From Actinomadura sp. NBRC 104425 (GTDB lineage: Bacteria; Actinomycetota; Actinomycetes; Streptosporangiales; Streptosporangiaceae): 64,000 bases of DNA. The DNA lies in NCBI RefSeq assembly GCF_030269545.1, contig NZ_BSTN01000005.1, forward strand, positions 248,001-312,000, written 5' to 3'. Positions 1 through 8,385 of the stretch are shown one piece after another. Position 1 is the stretch's first letter. Each line of letters begins with the position of its first letter. Made by a program: the position numbers and the translations under genes. The notes under the pieces are model-generated. The model was not told where the DNA came from and searched no databases. It saw nothing but the letters and a program-made list of their open reading frames with translations.

Positions 1-524
1 CGCAGCCGCGCCACCGCCTCGGGCACGGTGCCGACGATCTGGTCGGCGTGCACCACGCACAGGTGGTAGTCGGGCACCAGCGACAGCAGCCTGCGCCCCT
101 GCGCGCGGCCCCCGTCCAGCACGATCGTGCCGGTCTGCGCGATCGCCACGGCGCAGCCGGTCACCACGCCGTCCAACCCCTGCAGGGTCTCCAGATCGGT
201 CAGGCCGGTGTCGGCGACGGCGTGCACGCCGTCCAGCTCCGACAGCCACCCGAACGGCAGGTCCGCCGGGGCCGCGATGCGCCGCGCCGCCCGCGCCCAC
301 AGCGCGGCCGCCACCGACGTCGCCAGATCGTCGGCGCCGGCGTGCCGGACGGTCGCGCGGCGGGCGGCGACCCGCTCGGTGAACATCGCGACCACGTCGG
401 CGCGGGTGGCGGCCTCGGCCGCGGTGAGGCGGCGCCGGTAGCCGCGCGGCACGTCCACGCCCGTGCCGCGCGCCTCGCCGAGCGCGTCGCGCACGCGCCG
501 CAGGATCCGCTCGCGCGAACTCAC
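1..524 (-). CDS. lutC: LutC-type lactate utilization protein (LUD domain), 3' end cut by window edge
   Basis: This is the N-terminal ~174 residues of a LUD-domain protein of the LutC/YkgG family, which with LutA and LutB makes the iron-sulfur L-lactate oxidation complex. The start reads MSSRERILRRVRDALGEARG, and later the family signature around AIAQTGTIVLDGG is visible. The GTG start (522-524) overlaps the LutB stop codon in a GTGA arrangement, so translation is probably coupled. The C-terminus lies outside the window. It is the third gene of the operon running leftward from 2751. Confidence 0.88.
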   Translation of the reverse strand, partial: MSSRERILRRVRDALGEARGTGVDVPRGYRRRLTAAEAATRADVVAMFTERVAARRATVRHAGADDLATSVAAALWARAARRIAAPADLPFGWLSELDGVHAVADTGLTDLETLQGLDGVVTGCAVAIAQTGTIVLDGGRAQGRRLLSLVPDYHLCVVHADQIVGTVPEAVARL

Positions 525-2008
525 CGCGCTCCCCCGCTCCGCGGGCGGGCCCGCCACCAGCCGCGGAAGCCGCCCGCCGGCGGGGCGGGCAGGTCGCGTG
601 CCTCGGTCCACTTGCCCAGCAGGCCGGGCAGCCGCCGGATGCGGCCGCCGCGCGACAGCAGCCGCGCCCACCGCGCGCCCGACCGCAGCGCCGCCTCGTA
701 GCGGCCCTGCTCCCCCATCGTCCAGGCGGCGCTGCGCATCATCACAAGCTCGGGCGTGGGCACCGGTCGGCGCCGCCGCGACTCCACCACCGCGCCCCGC
801 AGGTGCACCAGCAGCCCCGGAATGTCGATCTTGACGGGGCACACGTCGGCGCAGGCCCCGCACAGCGTGGACGCGTACGGCAGGGACGCGTGCGCCGCGC
901 TCTCCACGCCCTCGACCAGCGGCGTCACCACGGCGCCGATCGGCCCGCCGCCGCGCGGTCCGTAGGGCTCGTCGCCGGTGCGCTCGTAGACGGGGCACAC
1001 GTGCGCGCACGCCGAGCAGCGCACGCAGCGCAGCGCGGCCCGTCCGGCCTCGTCGGCCAGCACGGCGGTGCGGCCGTTGTCCAGCAGCACCAGGTGCAGC
1101 TCGCGGGGCCCGTCGCCGGGTGTGACGCCGGTCCAGGTGGACACGGCGGGGCTCATCCTGTCCCCGGTGGCCGACCGCGGCAGCAGTTGCAGCAGCACCT
1201 CCAGGTCGCTCCAGGTGGGCACGACGGCGTCGATGCCCGCCACGCAGATCAGCGTGTCCGGCACGGTCACCGCCGCGCGGCCGTTGCCCTCGGACTCCAG
1301 CAGCACCAGCGTGCCGGTGTCGGCCACCATGAAGTCGGCGCCGCACACCGCCACCCGCGCCGACAGCAGCCGCCGCCGCAGGTGGTCGCGGGCCGCGGCG
1401 GCGAGCGCGGCCGGGTCGTCGGGCAGGTCGGGCGGCGCGTCCGGCAGCCGCGCCAGCAGCTCGCGCAGCCGCGCCCGGTCGCGGTGGAACGCCGGGGGCG
1501 CGGGGCGAGCGGCGGGCCGCCGGCCGCCGCCGAGCCGGGCGACCAGTTCGGCCAGGTCGGTGGGGTGGACGGTCACGCCCGCCTCGGCCAGGGCGTCGTG
1601 CAGGCCGATCTCGCGGGCGGCGGGCACGGCGGCCGTCACCACCTCGCCCTGCCCGGTCGCCCGCACCAGGCCGGTGACCAGGCGGGCGGCCTCGGCGGCG
1701 TCGGCGGCCCAGTGCACGGCGCCGCCCGCCTCGGTGACCGACTTCTCCAGCCGCTCCAGGTAGGCGTCGAGGTTGAGCAGCGTCTCGTCGCGGATGGCGC
1801 GTCCGGCCTCGCGCAGCTCCTGCCAGTCGCCCAGCTCGCCCGCGGCCGCCTCGCGCCGCCGCCGCAGCGCCGCGGCGTCGGCCCGCAGATCGCGGCGCAG
1901 CCCGGTGTCGGCCAGGGCGGTGCGCGCCGCCGCCGCGAACTTGGGCATGGGCAGCGGCACCGGCCCCGCGGAGGAGTCCCTCCCCCCGGCGGAGGAGCCG
2001 CCGGTCAC
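521..2008 (-). CDS. lutB: LutB-type lactate utilization iron-sulfur protein
   Basis: A 495-residue LutB/YkgF-family protein with an N-terminal LUD domain followed by two 4Fe-4S ferredoxin motifs. Visible cysteine clusters are CVRCSACAHVCP and, further on, CGACADVCP. The residues GADFMVADTGTLVLLESEGNGR match the nucleotide-like pocket of the LUD domain. I chose the GTG at 2006-2008 because it overlaps the LutA stop (GTGA), the same coupling seen at the lutB-lutC junction. An ATG 20 codons downstream (MPKFAAAAR) is the alternative. It probably transfers electrons during L-lactate oxidation to pyruvate. Confidence 0.9.
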   Translation of the reverse strand: MTGGSSAGGRDSSAGPVPLPMPKFAAAARTALADTGLRRDLRADAAALRRRREAAAGELGDWQELREAGRAIRDETLLNLDAYLERLEKSVTEAGGAVHWAADAAEAARLVTGLVRATGQGEVVTAAVPAAREIGLHDALAEAGVTVHPTDLAELVARLGGGRRPAARPAPPAFHRDRARLRELLARLPDAPPDLPDDPAALAAAARDHLRRRLLSARVAVCGADFMVADTGTLVLLESEGNGRAAVTVPDTLICVAGIDAVVPTWSDLEVLLQLLPRSATGDRMSPAVSTWTGVTPGDGPRELHLVLLDNGRTAVLADEAGRAALRCVRCSACAHVCPVYERTGDEPYGPRGGGPIGAVVTPLVEGVESAAHASLPYASTLCGACADVCPVKIDIPGLLVHLRGAVVESRRRRPVPTPELVMMRSAAWTMGEQGRYEAALRSGARWARLLSRGGRIRRLPGLLGKWTEARDLPAPPAGGFRGWWRARPRSGGAR

Positions 2009-2751
2009 GGCCGCCCCGCCGCGGCCGGAGCGCCGGTGGCGGCCAGGATCTCCGCCAGGTGCATGACGCGGACCCCGCCGCGCAGCCGCGACAGGGCGCC
2101 GCCGATGTGGGCCAGGCAGCCGTTGTCGGCGGCGCACAGCACGTCGGCGCAGGTGCCGCGCACGTGCCGCACCTTGTCGGCCACCATCGCCACCGACACG
2201 TCGGCGTTCTTCAGCGCGAAGGTCCCGCCGAATCCGCAGCACTCCTCGGCCGCGGGCAGCTCGACCAGCTCCAGGCCCCGCACGGCGCGCAGCAGCCGCA
2301 GCGGGCGGTCGCCCAGCCGCAGCGTCCGCAGGGAGTGGCAGGTCGGGTGGTAGGCGACGCGGTGGGGGAAGTAGGCGCCGACGTCGGTGACGCCCAGCAC
2401 GTCCACCAGGAACTCCGACAGCTCGTGCACGGCCAGCCCGTCCGCGGCGCGTTCCAACTCGGCGTCGCCGACGGCGCGGGCGATGCGCGCGTAGGCGGCG
2501 CGCACGGTGGCGGCGCAGGACGCCGACGGGGTCACCACCGCATCGTGGCCGCCGAACACGTCGGCGAAGCGGCGGGCCAGGTCGGCGGCCTCCCGCTGGT
2601 AGCCGGTGGTCCAGTGCATCTGGCCGCAGCAGGTCTGGCCGGGCGGGAAGACGACCTCATGCCCCAGGCGTTCCAGCAGGACGGTCACGGCCCGGCCGGT
2701 GCCGGGGAACAGCGCGTCGTTGAAGCACGCGACGAACAGCGCGACGCGCAT
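2005..2751 (-). CDS. lutA: LutA-type (Fe-S)-binding protein, CCG-domain
   Basis: A 248-residue protein of the LutA/YkgE family with duplicated cysteine-rich CCG domains. PGQTCCGQ lies in the first half, and CHSLRT plus EECCGFGG in the second. These bind Fe-S or heterodisulfide-like cofactors in the lactate oxidation complex. The start MRVALFVACFND is supported by a strong GGGGGAGGTGAG ribosome-binding site ending about 10 bases upstream. It is the first gene of the lutABC operon; the promoter should lie in 2752-3030. Confidence 0.92.
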   Translation of the reverse strand: MRVALFVACFNDALFPGTGRAVTVLLERLGHEVVFPPGQTCCGQMHWTTGYQREAADLARRFADVFGGHDAVVTPSASCAATVRAAYARIARAVGDAELERAADGLAVHELSEFLVDVLGVTDVGAYFPHRVAYHPTCHSLRTLRLGDRPLRLLRAVRGLELVELPAAEECCGFGGTFALKNADVSVAMVADKVRHVRGTCADVLCAADNGCLAHIGGALSRLRGGVRVMHLAEILAATGAPAAAGRP

Positions 2752-3031
2752 GTGCGGCCTCACCTCCCCCTGGCCCACACCCCCAGGGGCCATCGTAGGG
2801 GCCGCGGCGCTCCCGGTCTCGGCAAAGTCGCGGCGCGCCGGGTGGCCGGTGAGGGGCCGGACGGCGGCATCTGGCACAGTTGAGCGGGGCCCGTCACGGC
2901 CCGGCCCGTCCTCCGGTACCACTCCACAATCGTCCCTTCGGGCTATGGTCCGGTCAGGGCGAACCGTTCCACACTGGGTGACGTCAAACACATGCAAACC
3001 CACATCAGTTGTCGAGACCGGAGGCACGCAG

Positions 3032-3250
3032 ATGTGCCCGCACCAGCCGCCTTGTCCCGCCGCCGACGGCCCTGACCGCGAGGCCGCCCGGACGATCGTC
3101 CACCACCCCGAGCAGGGGTGGAGCCTGCTGTGCAACGGCGTCGTCCTGTTCGAGGACACCGGCGAGCTGCTGCCCGACGGGGGTGTCATCGCACCGCACA
3201 GGCCGACGGACGCCCCGGCGCGCACCGCGCCGGCGCCGTCCGCCGTCTGA
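3032..3250 (+). CDS. DUF5999 family small protein (copy 1)
   Basis: A 72-residue protein beginning MCPHQPPCPAADGPDREAAR and containing HPEQGWSLLCNGVVLFEDTG. This matches the actinobacterial DUF5999 family, whose function is unknown. A GGAGG ribosome-binding site sits 8-12 bases upstream of the ATG. Its conserved cysteines near the N-terminus (MCPHQPPCPAA) could bind a metal, but that is inference. A second copy with the same core occurs at 59413-59592 on the other strand. Confidence 0.85.
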   Translation: MCPHQPPCPAADGPDREAARTIVHHPEQGWSLLCNGVVLFEDTGELLPDGGVIAPHRPTDAPARTAPAPSAV

Positions 3251-3384
3251 CCGGTCGCCACGGGGGAACCGCTTCCCCACGGGGGACCAACACGGGGTGA
3301 TCATCCTCGGGGCGGCGCCGCCGCACCGACGCCGACTCCATCCGGCCGCTTGCTGGCCCGCCGGTCCGGGCGGCCGGGGCGTGC

Positions 3385-4008
3385 TCAGTTCGCACGGCCG
3401 CCCGGCGCGGGGGCCCGCGCCGTCCAGCGGCGCAGCCACGGCTGTACGGCAGCGCCGACGGCCGCCGGGTTCCTGTTCAGGTCGTGCCGTTCGCCCGGCA
3501 GGACGACGACCTCGGTCGCGTCCGCCGGGTCCGGCACGCCGAACGGGTCGCGGTCGCCGTTGACGACCAGTACCTCCACACCGGCGGCGCGCAGCTCGTC
3601 GGCGCGCGACCTGTCCGGCCTGCCCGGCGGGGCGAGCGGGAACGCCAGCGCGACCACGCCGGCCGCGCCCGCCGCTCGCGCGGTTCGGCAGGCCACCCGG
3701 GCGCCGTTGCTGCGCCCGCCCTGTACCAGCGGCACGTCCCCGAACCTGCCGCGCAGCGCCCCGACCACTTCCAGCCAGGCGGCGTCCTGGCGGGCCGGCG
3801 AGCCGGGCGCGCGCCGTCCCGCCGCCCGGAACGGCTGCAGCACCCGCGCGACCGCCCCGCCCAGGCCCAGCGCGGCCTCCCGGACGGCCAGCAGGTCGGC
3901 GGCGTCCACCCCGCCGTTCGAGCCGTGCGTCAGCACCAGCAGGAACGCCGGGTCGCCGGGCTCGTCGAGGGCGACCTCCGCCGGCCCCTGCGCCGTGTCG
4001 ATCCGCAT
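3385..4008 (-). CDS. Alpha/beta hydrolase, KANL3/Tex30-like (dienelactone-hydrolase fold)
   Basis: A 207-residue protein of the short alpha/beta hydrolase family related to KANL3/Tex30. The oxyanion segment is LVLTHGSNGG, the nucleophile elbow is QGGRSNGARVA (serine in GRSNG), an acidic residue lies in VNGDRDPFG, and the histidine lies in LPGERHDLNRNP. The substrate is unknown. It diverges from the gene at 4052 with only 43 bases between starts, so the two share a promoter region. No convincing ribosome-binding site was seen, so the start is tentative. Confidence 0.75.
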   Translation of the reverse strand: MRIDTAQGPAEVALDEPGDPAFLLVLTHGSNGGVDAADLLAVREAALGLGGAVARVLQPFRAAGRRAPGSPARQDAAWLEVVGALRGRFGDVPLVQGGRSNGARVACRTARAAGAAGVVALAFPLAPPGRPDRSRADELRAAGVEVLVVNGDRDPFGVPDPADATEVVVLPGERHDLNRNPAAVGAAVQPWLRRWTARAPAPGGRAN

Positions 4009-4051
4009 GCGCCCACGGTAGCGGCCCGTCCGCCGGGGAAGGCTCACGGGC

Positions 4052-4477
4052 ATGGCGAAGATGAGTGACAGCGAGTGGCGGGCGTTCGTCACCCAGGGCA
4101 CCCGCACCGGCAAGGTGGCGGTGACCCGCGGCGACGGCACGCCCCACGTGACACCTGTCTGGTTCGTCCTGGACGGCGACGACCTGGTGTTCACCACCGG
4201 CTCCGAGTCCCTGAAGGCCCGCGCGCTGCGCCGCGACCCGCGCGTGTCGGTCTGCGTGGACGACGACAGGCCTCCGTACTCCTTCGTGCTCATGCAGGGC
4301 GAGGCGACGCTGTCGGAGGACCTGGCCGAGGTGCGCCGCTGGGCCACCGTGATCGGCGGCCGCTACATGGGCGAGGACCGGGCCGAGGAGTTCGGCGCCC
4401 GCAACGGCGTCCCGGGCGAGTCCCTCGTCCGCGTCCGTCTCACCACGGTCATCGCGCAACGTGACATAGCCGCCTGA
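4052..4477 (+). CDS. PPOX-class F420-dependent oxidoreductase / pyridoxamine-phosphate-oxidase-like split-barrel protein
   Basis: A 141-residue split beta-barrel flavin/deazaflavin-binding protein. Typical family segments are GKVAVTRGDGTPHVTPVWFVLDG, FTTGSESLKARALRRDPRVSVCVDD and YSFVLMQGEATL. These fit the actinobacterial TIGR03618-type F420-dependent group rather than FMN-dependent PdxH. It probably reduces an unknown substrate with F420H2. A GGGGAAGG ribosome-binding site precedes the ATG at 4052; an in-frame ATG at 4061 is the alternative. Confidence 0.85.
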   Translation: MAKMSDSEWRAFVTQGTRTGKVAVTRGDGTPHVTPVWFVLDGDDLVFTTGSESLKARALRRDPRVSVCVDDDRPPYSFVLMQGEATLSEDLAEVRRWATVIGGRYMGEDRAEEFGARNGVPGESLVRVRLTTVIAQRDIAA

Positions 4478-4699
4478 GCCGACCGGCCCAGGAGAGACCA
4501 CGGCACGAGGTATGCCCGGCCGCCGATCGGGCTGCGCGCCAGGGCGGATCGTCCGCTGACGTGCGCCCCTCTTCGACCGGCGGCCCGTCATCTCATTCGG
4601 CGGCTGCCGCTCCCTTCCCCGCCCTCGGGTGAGCGGCCGCCGGTATCCGTGGCGGTGAGGGCGGGGGCCAGGGGGTGTGCGGCCCCGTGCAGCAGAGGA

Positions 4700-5521
4700 T
4701 CAGGCGGTGCCGACGCGTACGGCGGTGGCCGCCAGAGTGGCGTACTGCATCGTGAAGCCGCCGCCCAGAGCGTCGATGGCGCGGCCGACCGCGTCCAGGA
4801 TCTCGGCCAGCTGGTCAGGACGAAGCCGGGTGAGGCCGCCGGTGGTGGGGAGCAGGTCCAGCCACTGGTCGCGCGTGTAGGACTGCTCCCAGTCGAACCG
4901 CCACTGCTCCGGCTCACCGAACCGCCCGGTCTCCCGTAGCGTGTCGGCGATTTTCGCGTACCCCGCTTGGTACATCTCCAGCGGACGTCGCGCCGGCTGC
5001 GTGCTGAACGGCGAGTCGGGCGCCACCCGGCGGAGGGCGTCCGCGAACGGCTCGGCCACCTCGATCGGCGGCTCGAACACGTGCCCGAAGACCGCCAGGC
5101 GTCCGTCCGGACGCAGCACCCGGGCCGCCTTCGCGGCGCCCTCGACCGGATCCACCCAGTGCCACGACTGGGCGGCGATCACCGCGTCGAACGTCCGGCC
5201 GGCCGGCTCCCAGGCTTCGAAGGCGGCCACCTCGACCTGCAGCCCGCGGGACCGCGCGAAGTCGGCCATCCGCGCGTCCGGCTCGACACCGAGCACGGTG
5301 CAGCCGGCGGCCTGGAACTGACGGGCCGCGATGCCGGTGCCGCAGCCGACGTCGAGCACGTCCGGCCCCGGGCTCCCGGCGACGATCCGCGCCACAAGGG
5401 CTTCGGGGTAGGCCGGCCGGGCGTGGTCGTAGCGCTGCGCGTCGATACCGAAGGACTCGGCCATCTGCCGGGCCTGGTGCAGTCGCACCGGCTCCGGGTG
5501 CTCTCGCGATGGAGTGGGCAT
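4700..5521 (-). CDS. Class I SAM-dependent methyltransferase
   Basis: A 273-residue methyltransferase of the small-molecule UbiE/Methyltransf_11 type. Motif I is VLDVGCGTGIAARQF, followed by the acidic loop VEPDARM, and VIAAQSWHWVD is the characteristic post-II motif of this family. The substrate is unknown. The start codon lies inside an array of inverted half-sites (5513-5548) shared with the divergent TetR gene, so it is probably repressed by that regulator. The family often detoxifies small molecules, but nothing here shows the substrate. Confidence 0.85.
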   Translation of the reverse strand: MPTPSREHPEPVRLHQARQMAESFGIDAQRYDHARPAYPEALVARIVAGSPGPDVLDVGCGTGIAARQFQAAGCTVLGVEPDARMADFARSRGLQVEVAAFEAWEPAGRTFDAVIAAQSWHWVDPVEGAAKAARVLRPDGRLAVFGHVFEPPIEVAEPFADALRRVAPDSPFSTQPARRPLEMYQAGYAKIADTLRETGRFGEPEQWRFDWEQSYTRDQWLDLLPTTGGLTRLRPDQLAEILDAVGRAIDALGGGFTMQYATLAATAVRVGTA

Positions 5522-5548
5522 GTGCCCACTCTAGTGGGCAACTGCCCA
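5513..5548. promoter_or_regulatory. Phased inverted-repeat operator between methyltransferase and TetR gene
   Basis: Four half-sites follow each other at exactly 10-base steps in alternating orientation: AGTGGGCA (5513), TGCCCACT (5523), AGTGGGCA (5533) and TGCCCA (5543). Each adjacent pair forms a perfect palindrome around a 2-base centre (TG, CT, AC). The array covers the ATG of the methyltransferase and the space before the TetR start. It looks like a cooperative TetR-family operator binding dimers side by side on one DNA face. Confidence 0.8.
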
Positions 5549-5594
5549 TTTGCAATCGGACGCCGAGAGCCCCGCGCACGGTACGATCCGATGG

Positions 5595-6182
5595 GTGCCG
5601 ACCGGAGTACACCTTCGCGACGCGCGGCGGCAGCTGTTCGAAGCCGCCGAACGCGTGCTGCTGCGGGATGGCCCGAACGGGCTGACCAGTCGGGCCGTCA
5701 CCGACGAGGCGGGCTGCGCCAAAGGGGTCCTGCACCGGCACTTCACCGACTTCGACACCTTCCTCACCGAGCTCGTGCTCGACCGGGCCGCGCAACTCGA
5801 ACGGCAGGCGCAGGCGCTGCGCGAGGCCGTCGGCACCGGCACCGTGGCCGACAACCTCACCGACGCGCTGACCACCCTGTTCGGGCCGGTGCCCGTGGCG
5901 ATCATCCCGCTCATCACGTCCCGGGACGAGCTGCGCGCCCGGCTGCGGCAGGCCAGGCCCGGAGGCGGCATCGCGATCCTCGCCCAGATCACGGCCGCGG
6001 TCTCCACCTACCTGGCCGACGAGCGCGCGGCAGGCCGCATCTCGGCCGACGCCGACATCGACTCGCTCACCCTCTCCCTGGTCGGAGGCGGACATCTGCT
6101 GTTCGCCGACCGCGACGCCGACCCGCCGACCACGGCGGCCGTCAAAAAGCTGGTCACCACGGTGCTCGCCGACGTCGTGTAA
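5595..6182 (+). CDS. TetR/AcrR family transcriptional regulator
   Basis: A 195-residue TetR regulator. The N-terminal helix-turn-helix reads ARRQLFEAAERVLLRDGPNGLTSRAVTDEAGCAKGVLHRHF, and the ligand-binding domain is all-helical. The GTG at 5595 is chosen because it gives the usual ~10 residues before the first helix; a TTG at 5550 would lie inside the operator array. It is divergent from the methyltransferase and likely controls both genes through 5513-5548. Confidence 0.85.
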   Translation: MPTGVHLRDARRQLFEAAERVLLRDGPNGLTSRAVTDEAGCAKGVLHRHFTDFDTFLTELVLDRAAQLERQAQALREAVGTGTVADNLTDALTTLFGPVPVAIIPLITSRDELRARLRQARPGGGIAILAQITAAVSTYLADERAAGRISADADIDSLTLSLVGGGHLLFADRDADPPTTAAVKKLVTTVLADVV

Positions 6183-6953
6183 CGGCGACCAGCCCGCCCC
6201 GGCCGGCAGCCCGGAAACCGGTCAGAGCATGGCGCTGGACGGGTTCAGGGCCCCGCGCAGCACCTCACCGACCGACTGCCGCGACCTTGGTGGCGTCCGG
6301 CGTGACGTGCCCGATCCACCCAGCCGTATGTCGGCGCAAGCCGGACGAGCAAGCCCGGGTACCGGCAGGTCCTCTGCACGCGCGGTCTGCCCTTGTCGCA
6401 TCCGGCTGTGCTTTCGGCTCTGCCGCCTGTTCGCCGGTGGGATGGAAGAGGTACCTGAAAGCCCGCTCGACCTGCCGCGCCGCGCATCACGCTCTACGGG
6501 CTTCCGCGTGAGCGGCCAGGCCGCATCGGCGATTCGGCTTTCCTTGCCTCTGCTCCGCAACAGCCGTTTCCTCCCCTGAAGGCCGGGTGTCCACGAAGCG
6601 TCATCGATGATCGCGGCGTAACGCCGCGCGGCGCCGCCCGCCCAGCCATACAGAGGTCAGGCCGCCGGGGCTGCCGCCGTGACCGCGGACTGTCCATGGA
6701 GGCCCCCTCTTCATGATCACGATGCGGCGGCGCGGCTTGCGAGGGACGACGTCGAACGCCGGATGCGCCACCCGACCTGGCGGAAGGCCGGCCTTGGCGA
6801 TGTTCATGGGAGGTGCGTCGAGCACGCTCGGGGCGTCAGCGACGTGCTCATGACCCGTGTTCGCGCGGAGGGCCGATCCTCGCGATCTCAGGCATGGCGC
6901 GCCCTCCTCGAGCGGGTGAAGAGCGACCACGACCTCTGGTAAGGCGCGAGCCG
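6183..6953. other. Gene-poor 770-bp stretch
   Basis: I see no intact gene here. Frames on both strands are open but have no recognisable family, no ribosome-binding site and unnatural composition. The only recognisable piece is the short TnpB-like segment at 6418-6465. The stretch is probably decayed mobile or genic DNA between the TetR gene and the convergent methyltransferase end. Confidence 0.5.
6418..6465 (-). pseudogene. Possible TnpB (IS200/IS605 OrfB) N-terminal remnant
   Basis: One reverse frame encodes RAFRYLFHPTGEQAAE. This resembles the TnpB/OrfB amino terminus, typically RAFRYRxYPTxEQ followed by the zinc-finger-containing nuclease. A stop codon lies just before it and homology is lost after it. 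Only 16 codons are recognisable, so this is a weak call. Confidence 0.3.
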
Positions 6954-7745
6954 TCAGGGGATCATCGCCACTCCGCCGAGCATGGTGAGCGGCAGTCGGG
7001 GCGTGCCGCTGGGCACGGGCCAGTCGGTGACATGGACCAGGCCGGGCTCCAGCAGCTCCAGGTTCCCGAACAAGCTGCGGATTCGGTCCCGGGGGCGCAG
7101 ATAAAGGGGACTGGGGGCGTTGTCGTAGACCGAGCGGATCCGGGCTATGAGCTCTGGGCTGACGTCCTCGGTGGAGGCGCAGCTGATCGCAACCCGGCTG
7201 CCGCAGGCCAGCTGTCTGGCGTAGGCCGCCACCAGACCGGCCGGATCGTCCTCATCGGGCACGAAATGCAGGACCGCGATCGCCAGCAACGCCACGGGCT
7301 TGCTCAAGTCCAGCAGACCGCGTGCCCCTTCGAGGACCTTGGCGACGTCGCGTATGTCGGAGTGAACGTAAGTAACGCCCTCGTCCGGGTTGACCAGGGC
7401 GCGGGCGTGGGCGAGCACCATCGGATCGAAGTCGACGTACACCACACGAGCGTCCGGGACGTGACGCTGGGCGACCCGGTGGACGTTGTCCATGGTCGGC
7501 AGCCCGGAACCGAGATCGAGGAACTGTTCGATCCCCTGCTCGGCGAGGTGCTTGACGACCCGTGCCAGGAACCGGCGGTTCTCCACGGCGGAGTCGCGGG
7601 CGTGCGGCTCCAACTCAAGGACTCGCCCGGCGGCCTCCCGGTCGGCCGCGTAGTTGTCCTTGCCGCCGAGCACGTAGTCGTACACCCGGGCCGGTGAGGG
7701 ATGCTCGGTGTCGATCTGCGCGGGAAGCCGTTGATCACGAGACAT
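6954..7745 (-). CDS. SAM-dependent methyltransferase, Methyltransf_19 (DUF574) family
   Basis: A 263-residue protein of the PF04672 family that is multiplied in actinomycetes. Family hallmarks are HPSPARVYDYVLGGKDNYAADR near the N-terminus, FLDLGSGLPTMDNVH (motif I), VVYVDFDPMV, and LAIAVLHFVPDEDDP. The substrate is unknown. MSRDQRLPAQID is chosen as start because homologues begin just before the HPSPARVYD motif; a longer frame extends to 7811 without support. Confidence 0.88.
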   Translation of the reverse strand: MSRDQRLPAQIDTEHPSPARVYDYVLGGKDNYAADREAAGRVLELEPHARDSAVENRRFLARVVKHLAEQGIEQFLDLGSGLPTMDNVHRVAQRHVPDARVVYVDFDPMVLAHARALVNPDEGVTYVHSDIRDVAKVLEGARGLLDLSKPVALLAIAVLHFVPDEDDPAGLVAAYARQLACGSRVAISCASTEDVSPELIARIRSVYDNAPSPLYLRPRDRIRSLFGNLELLEPGLVHVTDWPVPSGTPRLPLTMLGGVAMIP

Positions 7746-7897
7746 GGCGTGATCTTGGCATGCCCCGAAGGAGGGCCTCCCGAAGCTGACCGGAAGCGGA
7801 CAATCAGTCATCTCGCCTGTCAGCGTGCGCGCCTGCGCCTTCTACCAGGGGCGGCAAGCGGACACCGCCACTATCTCGCCACCTGCCGGGCTGCTGG

Positions 7898-8375
7898 ACC
7901 GCCCTCGACATCGACATGTCGGCCGAACTCGCCGACGCCCTACTGATCACCGTGGCGGGTATGGCGTTCATGCTCATCCCGCCGAGCACTCGGATTCCCG
8001 CTCAGCGTCGGCGCGGCCCTCGGCATGGTGGTGGCGGTGTTCCAGTGGGGCCGACTCACCGGCGTGACCGGGGTGAAGAAGCTCGGCATCGTCCGCGCGC
8101 CCATCTTCATGATCGGCGCGGTGTTCGGGCCGACTATGCACTACCAGGTGTTCCTGGTGAGCCGGATGGCGAGAAGTGCGTGCGCGGTGCCCTGCCGCGG
8201 GACGCCGTGAGCTCCGGCTTCCGGCACAGCGCCCGGGTCGTCACGACGGCCGGGACCACCATGATCAGCGTAGTCGGCGGGTTCGTGCCGGCCGGGTTCA
8301 GCATGGTGCAGGCGCTCGGCCGCGCGCCGCCGGCGGCCGTGCTCTTCGACGCGTTCACACGACGGCTATGGAGGA
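7898..8375 (+). pseudogene. MMPL/RND-type transporter, C-terminal remnant with frameshifts
   Basis: Three pieces of an MMPL-family exporter C-terminal membrane domain can be read in changing frames. The first is DIDMSAELADALLITVAGMAF. The second, LSVGAALGMVVAVFQWGRL, is followed by GVKKLGIVRAPIFMIGAVFG and HYQVFLVSRM. The third contains GFRHSARVVT and GGFVPAGFSM, and then AAVLFDAF. These are the last transmembrane helices of the family. The N-terminal ~600 residues are absent, there are at least two frameshifts, and a stretch is missing after SRM. The gene is dead. Confidence 0.8.
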
Positions 8376-8385
8376 AGGGCCGGGC

